The notes under the pieces: generated by a model
Database searches by the model: none
Told to the model about the DNA's origin: nothing
Seen by the model: the letters and a program-made list of their open reading frames with translations, nothing else
Part shown: piece after piece, positions 49,497-56,715 of the stretch
How positions within the stretch are numbered: position 1 is the stretch's first letter
Layout: each line of letters starts with the position of its first letter
Assembly (NCBI GenBank): GCA_027080775.1
Contig: JALWPV010000028.1
Span: forward strand, 62,001-126,000
Reading direction: 5' to 3'
Source: Acidilobaceae archaeon
Lineage (GTDB): Archaea; Thermoproteota; Thermoprotei_A; Sulfolobales; Acidilobaceae
DNA length: 64,000 nt
Program-made: the position numbers and the translations under genes

Positions 49497-49895
49497 CTAC
49501 GCGCCGCCTGGCCTAGGCGGGCCCCCAGCGGCGCTTGGCCGTGGAATTATCCTGAGTGCTAGCGAGGCCGCCGCCTCCATGCCTCTGGGGCTCCTGAGCA
49601 TCCGCTTGAGCACCTCCTTGTCCCCACCTACACGCGTCACGTAGCACTCCCGGCAGACACGTATGCCAGGCTCCACCTCGATGCTACACTCCCGGCAGAC
49701 CAGTCTCCCGCATATGCTGCAGGTCGTTAGGGCAAGCCTCTCCCTGCATATACTGCATAGGGAGGCCGAGCATATGCTGCAGAGTCCTGTCTCCTCGTCG
49801 TAGTGTCTGTCGCATACCAGCCTTCCACAGAGTCTGCACCTATGAGTAGCTGGCGCCCCGCATATCTCGCAGGCTCTGGCTCCAGAGGTGCTCAG
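49497..49895 (-). CDS. cysteine-rich multi-zinc-finger protein lacking a canonical start codon, about 132 aa
   Basis: The minus-strand frame is open for 132 codons with many zinc-type motifs: ACEICGAPATHRCRLCG, LVCDRHY, LCSICSASLCSIC, CSICGRLVCREC, CRECYV, then a basic/Pro-rich tail. B-box/RING-like pairing of the cysteines is likely. No ATG, GTG or TTG occurs between the upstream in-frame TGA and the first cysteine pair. The best start is CTG at 49895, which overlaps the upstream stop as CTGA and has gggggta nearby; a -1 frameshift from the upstream gene would give the same sequence as a fusion. Function is unknown. Confidence 0.65.
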   Translation of the reverse strand: MSTSGARACEICGAPATHRCRLCGRLVCDRHYDEETGLCSICSASLCSICRERLALTTCSICGRLVCRECSIEVEPGIRVCRECYVTRVGGDKEVLKRMLRSPRGMEAAASLALRIIPRPSAAGGPPRPGGA

Positions 49896-50218
49896 CCCAG
49901 CACTACCCCCAGCGTGTCCCTTATGACTCCCCTCCTTACTAGGGTCTCATACGTACGCCATATTCTCTTGTCAGTCACTAGCCCCGTATAGAAGCCCTTG
50001 GACTCTAGTATTTCTCTCACTAGGTTCGGAAACTCCCCTGGATCGATGCCTGAGGCCATGGCGGCTGCCTCCCTCACGGCCTCCGCGACATCGCGGGTCG
50101 AGGGGTACCGCCTCCTCTTCCTCCGGCTCCCTCTGAGTTCCTCCTCCAGCTCCTTCTCGGCCTCCCTGAGCTCCTCTAGTACATCCTCCGGTATCTCGTC
50201 AAACTCTCCATTACGCAT
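49892..50218 (-). CDS. hypothetical charged protein, 108 aa
   Basis: N-terminal acidic helix (EIPEDVLEELREAEKELEEEL in pieces), then a basic linker RGSRRKRRRYPS, then a compact helical domain (VAEAVREAAAMASGIDPGEFPNLVREILESKGFYTGLVTDKRIWRTYETLVRRG in pieces) that resembles a winged-helix-like module. ATG 50218 has ggtgg eight bases upstream. It ends at a TGA overlapped by the CTG of the cysteine-rich gene, so the two are co-translated or fused by frameshift. No family recognised. Confidence 0.65.
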   Translation of the reverse strand: MRNGEFDEIPEDVLEELREAEKELEEELRGSRRKRRRYPSTRDVAEAVREAAAMASGIDPGEFPNLVREILESKGFYTGLVTDKRIWRTYETLVRRGVIRDTLGVVLG

Positions 50219-50261
50219 TTTTTGTTCCACCGCCTACTACGTGAAGGCGTCATAACTGCAA

Positions 50262-50270
50262 GCTAATAAG
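50262..50270 (+). promoter_or_regulatory. TATA box for leaderless gene at 50293
   Basis: The run gctaataag is centred 27 bases before ATG 50293, the spacing of a leaderless archaeal mRNA. Confidence 0.45.
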
Positions 50271-50292
50271 GCCTTACCGGCTAGTCTAGCCC

Positions 50293-50850
50293 ATGGAACC
50301 GCCTCTGGGGCGGGTGGTCATGATTTTGAGGCCCCGCAACGAGACAGTAACCGTTAGAGTCGACGGTAGTAGGATAACGATCGCCGGAAGGACCTACCGG
50401 GGGGCCCACATAGTTCTGATAGGGGTGTCCACACTCCGCATGGCCGTGGAGCCCGAGCGCGTCGCGATAAGCGCTAACTTCGACGAGCTGCCCGAGATCG
50501 AAGACGTGAGCCCTGACGTGCTCAGAGTAAGGGCTCCAAGGGCCTCCCTAGAACTCGACCTGGACGGCTCCACTATAATGGAGGTTAGCGAGGATAAGGG
50601 AAGCATTAGCATAAGGGCCCGCAACCTCACCCTCAAATTCGACACTAACCCGCACTCAGGCAGAGTTACCGTGAAGGTGCCCAGAATAGAGTCATTAACT
50701 GTAAACAAGCTTGTGATAACTAGTAACACGAGGGCGTCCGTGAACGCTATAATAGAGCCATTCATAACCGGCGTTGTATCCCTCGACGCTTCGGGGGGCG
50801 CGAGGATATACACCTCGAAGCGCGACGGGGCCCTTAGGATAGAGGCCTAA
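50293..50850 (+). CDS. hypothetical beta-rich protein, 185 aa
   Basis: Almost entirely short beta strands: NETVTVRVDGSRITIAGRTYRG, ASLELDLDGSTIMEVSEDKGSISIRARNLTLKFD, GRVTVKVPRIESLTVNKLVITSNTRASVNAIIE, GARIYTSKRDGALRIEA. The pattern resembles right-handed beta-helix or DUF4097-like adhesin folds, without a signal peptide or membrane segment. The role is unknown. ATG 50293 is leaderless from a good TATA box; ATG 50320 (MILRPRNE) is a weaker alternative. Confidence 0.65.
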   Translation: MEPPLGRVVMILRPRNETVTVRVDGSRITIAGRTYRGAHIVLIGVSTLRMAVEPERVAISANFDELPEIEDVSPDVLRVRAPRASLELDLDGSTIMEVSEDKGSISIRARNLTLKFDTNPHSGRVTVKVPRIESLTVNKLVITSNTRASVNAIIEPFITGVVSLDASGGARIYTSKRDGALRIEA

Positions 50851-51059
50851 GCTACCCTGATAAGCTCTCCATCAACATTTCAATTTTCGAGGCACAACCG
50901 CCCGATATGCCAGCGTCGTCAGCACCGGTGGAGGCTCCGCATCGAGGCCTGTAGGGCCCCTAGGGGACGTGCAAAACTCTTCATCCGAGGGTGCTCGGAG
51001 AGGTCCCCAGTAATATCTTCACCGCCTACGGGGCTCGTGACTAGCTTCCGGCGCTCTCC
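50851..51059. other. 209-bp spacer, no gene seen
   Basis: No credible open frame or tRNA. A short complementary pair (ccccgtaggc and gcctacggggc region) and ctaggggac motifs occur, but nothing recognisable. It separates two convergent genes. Confidence 0.4.
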
Positions 51060-51530
51060 TCATAGCACCGGGGATCCTCCTTGGCTCGAGGGCTTATTGC
51101 TTTCCCCTCCCCGGTGGGAGGGTAGCGCCTTATCAAGTCTGAATGCCTCTGGCATTAACTCTCCGAGCCGCCACATCCTCGCCTGCTTGGTCGGGAGCGA
51201 GACGCTGTAGATCCGAGTGTCCGGCTTGGCGAACTCTGATAGCACCTGGAGGCAGGCCCCGCAGGGGGGTATTGGCATCCTACTCGTGGAGACTATGAGC
51301 ACTTCTACTATCTCACGCTCACCATTGGTTACAGCGTTGAATACTGCTACCCTCTCCGCGCACACCGTGAGGCCGTAGCTACTATTCTCGACGTTAACCC
51401 CCCGGTATATCCTCCCACTCGCCCCGCGTACAGCCGCCGCCACCCTCAGACCCGAGTAGGGGGCGTAGGCGTTGCCGATAACCTCCACAGCCTCCCTTAG
51501 GAGGTCGCCAGGCACATCCACACTAGTCAC
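51060..51530 (-). CDS. cdd: cytidine deaminase, 156 aa
   Basis: Hydrolytic deamination of cytidine to uridine. Zinc ligands and catalytic Glu are in CAERVAVFNA and PPCGACLQVL; the YAPYSGLRVAAAV N-terminus and GVNVENSSYGLTVCAERVA are classical. The tail of 25 residues after the core (SHRGGESNKPSSQG) is low-complexity and unusual. GTG 51530 or a nearby GTG is the start; ggtga sites are near. It is divergent from the MoxR gene. Confidence 0.9.
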   Translation of the reverse strand: MTSVDVPGDLLREAVEVIGNAYAPYSGLRVAAAVRGASGRIYRGVNVENSSYGLTVCAERVAVFNAVTNGEREIVEVLIVSTSRMPIPPCGACLQVLSEFAKPDTRIYSVSLPTKQARMWRLGELMPEAFRLDKALPSHRGGESNKPSSQGGSPVL

Positions 51531-51611
51531 CCACTAACACTGGAGAACGGGGGTTAGTGCTTATCAGCTCGGGAGGCCAGGCGGTGAGTGTGGGAGAGCG
51601 GGGATCTAGTA

Positions 51612-52754
51612 ATGCCGAAGAGCACTGCCAGCCTATTAAAGGCGCGCCGCTTTCTAGAGGAGCTTCAAGCACCATTCGTTGGCAGGGAGGAAGAGGCGCT
51701 CGTGATAGCATTAGCCCTAATATCCGGGGAGCACGCGGTACTCATCGGTGAGCCTGGGACTGCTAAGAGCGCTCTCGTCCGGAGAGCGGCCCAGCTAGTA
51801 CAGGCCCGGTTCTTCAAGTACCTCCTAACAAAGTTCACCGAGCCAAGCGAACTCTTCGGCCCTTTGGATATAGCGGCGCTCAAGGAGGGCGTCTATAGGA
51901 GGGTCACTAGGGGGAAGCTCCCGGAGGCCGAGCTGGCATTCCTGGACGAGATATTCAACGCTAACAGCGCCGTGCTCAACGCCCTACTTAGCATACTACA
52001 GGAGAGGGTCCTATATGATGGATACACGGAGATCCGGGTCCCACTCTGGTCTCTAATAGGCGCCACTAACAGGGTGCCCGACGAGGCCGAACTGGAGGCG
52101 CTATACGATAGACTATTGTTCAGGCACTATGTGCGGCCTGTGAGGGAAGAGCTATGGGGTGAGCTTCTCGACGCTGCCTGGAACCTGGAGCGATACGGTA
52201 ACGACCAGGTGGAGCCAGTAATGACTATGGATGATATAAAAGAGTATAACAAGCTCATATACACGGTTAACCTCTCGGGGATAAAGAGCCAGTTACTGAG
52301 GCTCTTCATGATATTCAAGGAGAGGAGGATACACCTAAGCGACCGAAGGAAGGGTAAGGCCCTGAAGGCTATAGCTGCTCATGCACTCCTTAATGGTAGG
52401 CTGCATGCTACCGAGGATGACCTAGTCGTGCTTAAATATATAGCTCCCCGTGACCTCGACGATTTCGATAAGGTCGAGACCATACTCTTAGAAGAGGTGA
52501 AGACCAAGGATAGGGTCCTACGCGAGATCAGGGAGATTGAAGCGAACATAAGGAGCATAGAGAGGCTCGTCGAGCAGGCGGGGGAGTTCGATCCGAGACT
52601 CATAGAGTATAGCAAGTCACTTAGGATAGCTAGGAATAGGGTCGAGAACCTGGTACGCAATATAGAGGATGACGAGGTAGAGCGAGAGGCCAGCAACCTA
52701 ATAGATCTCATCGAGAGGATACTAGACATGATTAGCTACAAACTCAATCTCTAA
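51612..52754 (+). CDS. MoxR/RavA-type AAA+ ATPase, 380 aa
   Basis: Chaperone-like ATPase that partners with a VWA protein. Walker A GEPGTAKSALV near residue 47, KFTEPSELFGPLD, Walker B LAFLDEIFNANSAVLNALLS, sensor GATNRVPD, and the DRLLFR finger. The C-terminal helical part (about 260-380) contains a coiled coil (REIREIEANIRSIERL). The order of motifs is that of the RavA subfamily. ATG 51612 has cggggat eight bases upstream. The VWA gene follows after 30 bases. Confidence 0.92.
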   Translation: MPKSTASLLKARRFLEELQAPFVGREEEALVIALALISGEHAVLIGEPGTAKSALVRRAAQLVQARFFKYLLTKFTEPSELFGPLDIAALKEGVYRRVTRGKLPEAELAFLDEIFNANSAVLNALLSILQERVLYDGYTEIRVPLWSLIGATNRVPDEAELEALYDRLLFRHYVRPVREELWGELLDAAWNLERYGNDQVEPVMTMDDIKEYNKLIYTVNLSGIKSQLLRLFMIFKERRIHLSDRRKGKALKAIAAHALLNGRLHATEDDLVVLKYIAPRDLDDFDKVETILLEEVKTKDRVLREIREIEANIRSIERLVEQAGEFDPRLIEYSKSLRIARNRVENLVRNIEDDEVEREASNLIDLIERILDMISYKLNL

Positions 52755-52784
52755 CTCTAGACCTCCCCCGGGGGACAACCCTGC

Positions 52785-54104
52785 ATGGGAAAGAAGGAGG
52801 GACCTAAGAGATACAGCATCATAGCTGGTGTAGGTGAAATCGACGGTATCCGAGCCTATAAGGGCTCGAAGATCCTCTCAATAGCCGAGAGCATCGGCGG
52901 TAAGAGGTTGGATCAGAGCCTCTTCGACGTCCCACTAGCTGTGGATATATTCTACTCCTTCTTCCTCCCGGTACCTGCCATCGACTACAGCCTTGTAGAG
53001 GGGAATAATGATGAAGCCCTACTATTCAGGGTGTCAACATTGAGCGCGCTACTATCAAGCAGAAGGTTCCATAGGCTCAAGTCCCTTACAACGGCAGACT
53101 CAACCACGAGTGTTGTGGCGTCCGCTTCGTTCATAGAGAGGCTTGCGAGGCTAATGGAGCACGCGAGGGCTGGCAGCGGGCGCGGGAAGTCCAGGGAGGA
53201 TAGCGGCGAGAGTTCCACGTCGAGTATAGTGGAGAGGGCCCTAGAGCAGGCGGAGCATGACGCCAGAGTCGCTAAGAGCATCAAGAGCCTGATAGCGAGG
53301 ACTGGCGCCGGTAACACCTCCATGCTATCGTACGGCGATAACCCCGAGGAGATACTTAGGCTGGCCAGGAACACTAATGTTGAGAGGATACTAAGGATAG
53401 TGATGGGCGTCAAGTTCTCACTCACCAGCAAGTCGAAGCTCATGAAGAGACATAGCCGCGGATGGCTCGGGGGTATAGAGTATGGTAGCGACTTAGAGCG
53501 GCTTCACTATAGCCAGCTGGCACTGCCCGAGGAACTCTTCCTAGCCAAGCTGGCGGACTCCAAGTTGCTATTATATGAGAAAGCATTGCCGGCCGCTAAG
53601 GGCCCAATCTATGTGCTACTCGATAAGAGCGGTAGCATGATAGGCGAGAAGATAGACTGGGCCAGGGCCGTCGCGGTCGCTCTTCTTCAGAGAAGCGCCA
53701 TGGAGAACAGACCCTTCTACGCGAGGTTCTTCGATAGCACTGTCTACCCCCTGATGAAGGTGTCCAAATCCACTCATCCCTCAGAGGTCTTAGATGTATT
53801 GAAATACCTGGCCACGGTTAGGGCGGGAGGCGGCACCAACATAACGGGAGCGCTCCTAGCCGCCATAGATGACGTGGTCAGCGCCTCCCAAAGGGAGGCC
53901 GTCAGCGACATAGTAATAATCACCGATGGCGAGGACCGCATAGATGTTGAGCAGGTGATGCGTAGCATGTCCAAGGCGAGGCTCAACATTATAAGTGTTA
54001 TGATCCAGGGCCACAACAATTACCTCAAGAGACTTAGCACGCGATACATGACCGTTAGAAAGCTAGGCTCCGAGTCGATCCTCGAGATTGTAGACTTCGA
54101 ATAG
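52785..54104 (+). CDS. VWA-domain protein (ViaA/CoxE-like), 439 aa
   Basis: The C-terminal VWA domain (about residues 280-430) starts PIYVLLDKSGSM, the MIDAS motif binding Mg2+, continues with GGTNITGALLAAI and DIVIITDGEDRIDVEQV. The N-terminal 270 residues are helical and charged, with a Ser-rich linker (GRGKSREDSGESSTSS). It is the usual partner of MoxR ATPases, modulating folding or insertion of metal-cofactor enzymes. ATG 52785 is preceded by ccccggggga. No signal peptide. Confidence 0.9.
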   Translation: MGKKEGPKRYSIIAGVGEIDGIRAYKGSKILSIAESIGGKRLDQSLFDVPLAVDIFYSFFLPVPAIDYSLVEGNNDEALLFRVSTLSALLSSRRFHRLKSLTTADSTTSVVASASFIERLARLMEHARAGSGRGKSREDSGESSTSSIVERALEQAEHDARVAKSIKSLIARTGAGNTSMLSYGDNPEEILRLARNTNVERILRIVMGVKFSLTSKSKLMKRHSRGWLGGIEYGSDLERLHYSQLALPEELFLAKLADSKLLLYEKALPAAKGPIYVLLDKSGSMIGEKIDWARAVAVALLQRSAMENRPFYARFFDSTVYPLMKVSKSTHPSEVLDVLKYLATVRAGGGTNITGALLAAIDDVVSASQREAVSDIVIITDGEDRIDVEQVMRSMSKARLNIISVMIQGHNNYLKRLSTRYMTVRKLGSESILEIVDFE

Positions 54105-54129
54105 TAGGCCCCGAGGCGTGGTTCCGGGC

Positions 54130-55002
54130 CTATGGCGGCTCTATACCGTACACCTTCACCACGTTATCCACGTTAATCCTATACAGGTACTCCTCCGACG
54201 CTAGACCCTTACTGGCCAGCCTCTGCTGGGTGGAGGCCATTTCCCACGGGTAAACGACTGCTCCGGGCCTCGCGGGGTCATCTATGTAGTCACTCTCAAC
54301 TATGTAAACAGGATCCAGCCTAGTGAACGCGTACTCGAGGATCCTGGCCAGCCCGGGTATCGTTGAGGAGTAGCCCAACTCATATGCTCGGGCTGCCATT
54401 ACGGGCTTTACGTGGTGGAAGAATATCCTGCTACGCATCTCCCCCCCAACGCCTACCCTATCAACGGCCATGCTTGTGAGGTCGACAGTGTCCGTCCCAG
54501 CGTTCTCTAGGTGCATGTGTACTACGCAGCCGTTGTCCCTAGCATGCTCCAAGGCCCTCTCGAGTATGAGGTTAGCTATCACGACCCTCTCCGGCATGGT
54601 CTTATAGTGCTGCCTCCCCACCTCACCTATCCCATCCAAGACTCCCTCCGAGCAGAGCTTGGCCACATAGTCTACAACGCGGAGCCCTAGCTTGAGTACC
54701 TCCACGGGCTTCATGTGGTACCTATCGATTAGGTGGTCAACATCCGCTGGGTGGAAGCCGGCTATACATGCAACCTTGAGCCCCTCATCCTCTGCCGCCT
54801 TACACTCTCTGATATGGATGTCTATCAACTCTACGTATGAGTCGTACCCGCGGAATTCCAGGGCATAGTGCCACGGCGAGAGCGCGACTAGCGCTTGGAA
54901 CCAGCCCCCGGCCTCCTTGAATCTACGCGCTATCCTAGCGGCTCCCACGCCCCTCACGGGATTAGTGTGACCATGACCATCAGCTATTGGAGCCCTGGAC
55001 AA
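54130..55002 (-). CDS. TatD-like metal-dependent hydrolase, 290 aa
   Basis: TIM-barrel amidohydrolase-like enzyme: HGHTNP at the N-terminus supplies H-x-H, GEVGRQH the Glu, MHLEN and FFHHV the His, and VESDYIDDP the Asp of the dinuclear metal site. Other segments are GFHPADVDHLI. TatD enzymes are nucleases or hydrolases; the archaeal group's substrate is unknown. TTG 55002 has gggggaga upstream; the frame upstream to 55101 shows no conserved pattern and overlaps the divergent gene. Confidence 0.82.
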   Translation of the reverse strand: MSRAPIADGHGHTNPVRGVGAARIARRFKEAGGWFQALVALSPWHYALEFRGYDSYVELIDIHIRECKAAEDEGLKVACIAGFHPADVDHLIDRYHMKPVEVLKLGLRVVDYVAKLCSEGVLDGIGEVGRQHYKTMPERVVIANLILERALEHARDNGCVVHMHLENAGTDTVDLTSMAVDRVGVGGEMRSRIFFHHVKPVMAARAYELGYSSTIPGLARILEYAFTRLDPVYIVESDYIDDPARPGAVVYPWEMASTQQRLASKGLASEEYLYRINVDNVVKVYGIEPP

Positions 55003-55062
55003 GCTTCGTCTCCCCCAAGCGCATGCAGTGGAAGGCTTTCCGGGGCCCACGCGGCCGCGGGA

Positions 55063-55072
55063 CTCTAAATAC
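55063..55072 (+). promoter_or_regulatory. TATA box for leaderless gene at 55096
   Basis: The run ctctaaatac is centred about 28 bases before the GTG at 55096. Confidence 0.4.
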
Positions 55073-55095
55073 CTCCCACAAGCCGGGTATGGCTG

Positions 55096-55446
55096 GTGCA
55101 CGGGTTGAGTGGCGAGGTCGAACCCGCTGCCCAGAAAGAGTTCAATGCTAGCGCTAGAGTCGGGAAGGTGATGAAAAACATAGCCATGATAAGCCTTAAG
55201 CCGGAGGACCTCTCAAGCCCAGTAGCCTTTCAGATGGCCATGAGTAGGATATACGAGAGCATAATGAAGATCTTCGAGGAGGGAGGCCCCAAGCAGACCT
55301 ACATCGCCGAGGTGCGCTTCACGGATGACATGGGTAACCCCGTGGTTCTAGCCGTGGACCTCGGGGAGACGCCTCCACCCCTCTCTAGGGAGAAGGTCAA
55401 GGCGAGGGTTATAGTGGAGATATACGATGAGCCCGTTGAGGAGTAG
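55096..55446 (+). CDS. hypothetical protein, 116 aa
   Basis: Helical middle (MISLKPEDLSSPVAFQMAMSRIYESIMKIFEEG in pieces) then a strand pair: QTYIAEVRFTDDMGNPVVLAVDLGETPPPLSREKVKARVIVEIYD. No family recognised; cytosolic and acidic at the C-terminus. GTG 55096 is favoured by a TATA box at leaderless spacing; TTG 55105 has ggtg upstream as an alternative. Confidence 0.6.
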   Translation: MHGLSGEVEPAAQKEFNASARVGKVMKNIAMISLKPEDLSSPVAFQMAMSRIYESIMKIFEEGGPKQTYIAEVRFTDDMGNPVVLAVDLGETPPPLSREKVKARVIVEIYDEPVEE

Positions 55447-55465
55447 GGCCCGAGCCTAGTGGTTG

Positions 55466-56653
55466 CTATCGGCGCCTTCGCCTGGCCTGCCTTCTAGGGG
55501 CCTCCTCTGCTTCGACGGCGTAGACACCGACCCCCACGAGGCTTCTGAATACCTCATCGAGGAACTTTATGTGCACACCTCTCTGGCCGAGCATGGGGCC
55601 TATGGCGTCCCTCGACACTAGGATCCTCAGCTGTGGACCCGCGAAGTCAACGTCTATGACGTGCTTGTGGACCCAGGAGACCGGGTGGACGGCCCTTATG
55701 ACCTCGCGGAAGTCTAGTGTGTGCTGGATCGCCCTAAGCCTTAACCCTGTATCCTCCTCGATCGCAGCTATTCTCTCGCCCCCCGAGCCTATGAGCCTGC
55801 CCAGATGGCCCTCCTTGACGACTATTAGGGCGTCCGGGGTGTGCTCGCTCTCTATGCCCCACCTCCTCTTCGCCTCCTGGAGGTCCACCACTGTTATTAC
55901 ATCCGCGTCTGGAGCGTGGAGCCTGGCTGAGTCGATAACCGCCCTCTCGGTATCGTTGAGCCTCCTCTTCCTCATCTGAAGCTCCAGGAGGAACTTGATG
56001 CCCCTCTTGGCCCCGGGCCTTACTATGTCCTTCACTCCCAGGTCCACCACCACCGCCGACTCCTCGCCCGCCAGTATCTCCCTGGCCATGCTGGCGCCAT
56101 CGCGCCCGACCTCCTCCGTCCTCTGGAAGACCGGGTCGCCAGCTATGATCAGCCTACTATCCCTGCCGAGCCTCGTGATTACCTCAACTATAGTCTCCGG
56201 CGGGACGCTCTGCGCGTCGTCGAGGATTATAACAGATTCATCAAAAGTCCTGCCTCTAAGGAAATGTGGGTCAGCGAGCACGAGCCTCCCCTCACCCATG
56301 AGGGCGTCGAGCAGCCTCGGGTCGGCATAGCCGCCGAGTATGTCTCTGAGGTACTCCGACGCCAGCCGGGTGTACTCGCCGCTGCTGCCTATGAGGGTAA
56401 GCTCCTTGCCTGATACGACGTCGACGATGGGCCTGGATACTATGACGCGCTTGTACTCGCCCCTAGCGAGGGCCGAGAGGGCGTAGGCTGTTGCGAAGAG
56501 GCTCTTACCTGTGCCTGTGGGACCAAAGACGCCCACGAGGTCCCTGCCGCTCCGGAGGGCCTCCTTGAGCCTTTGCTGCCCCTCGCTCTGGGGCTCCAGC
56601 CTATCGAAGATATCCCTAACCTGTTCCAGTCCTACCCCCTGCGCCCCCGCCAT
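55466..56653 (-). CDS. PhoH-like ATPase with KH domains, 395 aa
   Basis: RecA-like ATPase/RNA-binding protein. Walker A FGPTGTGKSLFATAY near residue 45; VIVSRPIVDV; Walker B VIILDDAQSVPPETI; LIIAGDPVFQRTE. From about 270 on, two KH-type units appear: IGSGGERI (GxxG loop) and LGQRGVHI, then an Arg-rich tail. PhoH ATPases act in RNA quality control. ATG 56653 has ggtgtg five bases upstream. It is convergent with the 55096 gene. Confidence 0.9.
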   Translation of the reverse strand: MAGAQGVGLEQVRDIFDRLEPQSEGQQRLKEALRSGRDLVGVFGPTGTGKSLFATAYALSALARGEYKRVIVSRPIVDVVSGKELTLIGSSGEYTRLASEYLRDILGGYADPRLLDALMGEGRLVLADPHFLRGRTFDESVIILDDAQSVPPETIVEVITRLGRDSRLIIAGDPVFQRTEEVGRDGASMAREILAGEESAVVVDLGVKDIVRPGAKRGIKFLLELQMRKRRLNDTERAVIDSARLHAPDADVITVVDLQEAKRRWGIESEHTPDALIVVKEGHLGRLIGSGGERIAAIEEDTGLRLRAIQHTLDFREVIRAVHPVSWVHKHVIDVDFAGPQLRILVSRDAIGPMLGQRGVHIKFLDEVFRSLVGVGVYAVEAEEAPRRQARRRRR

Positions 56654-56715
56654 TGCGCACACCAACGGCGTAGGCGGTGAATCCGGGGCTATTAGGGGCT
56701 ATCCTCGAAGCCCCC

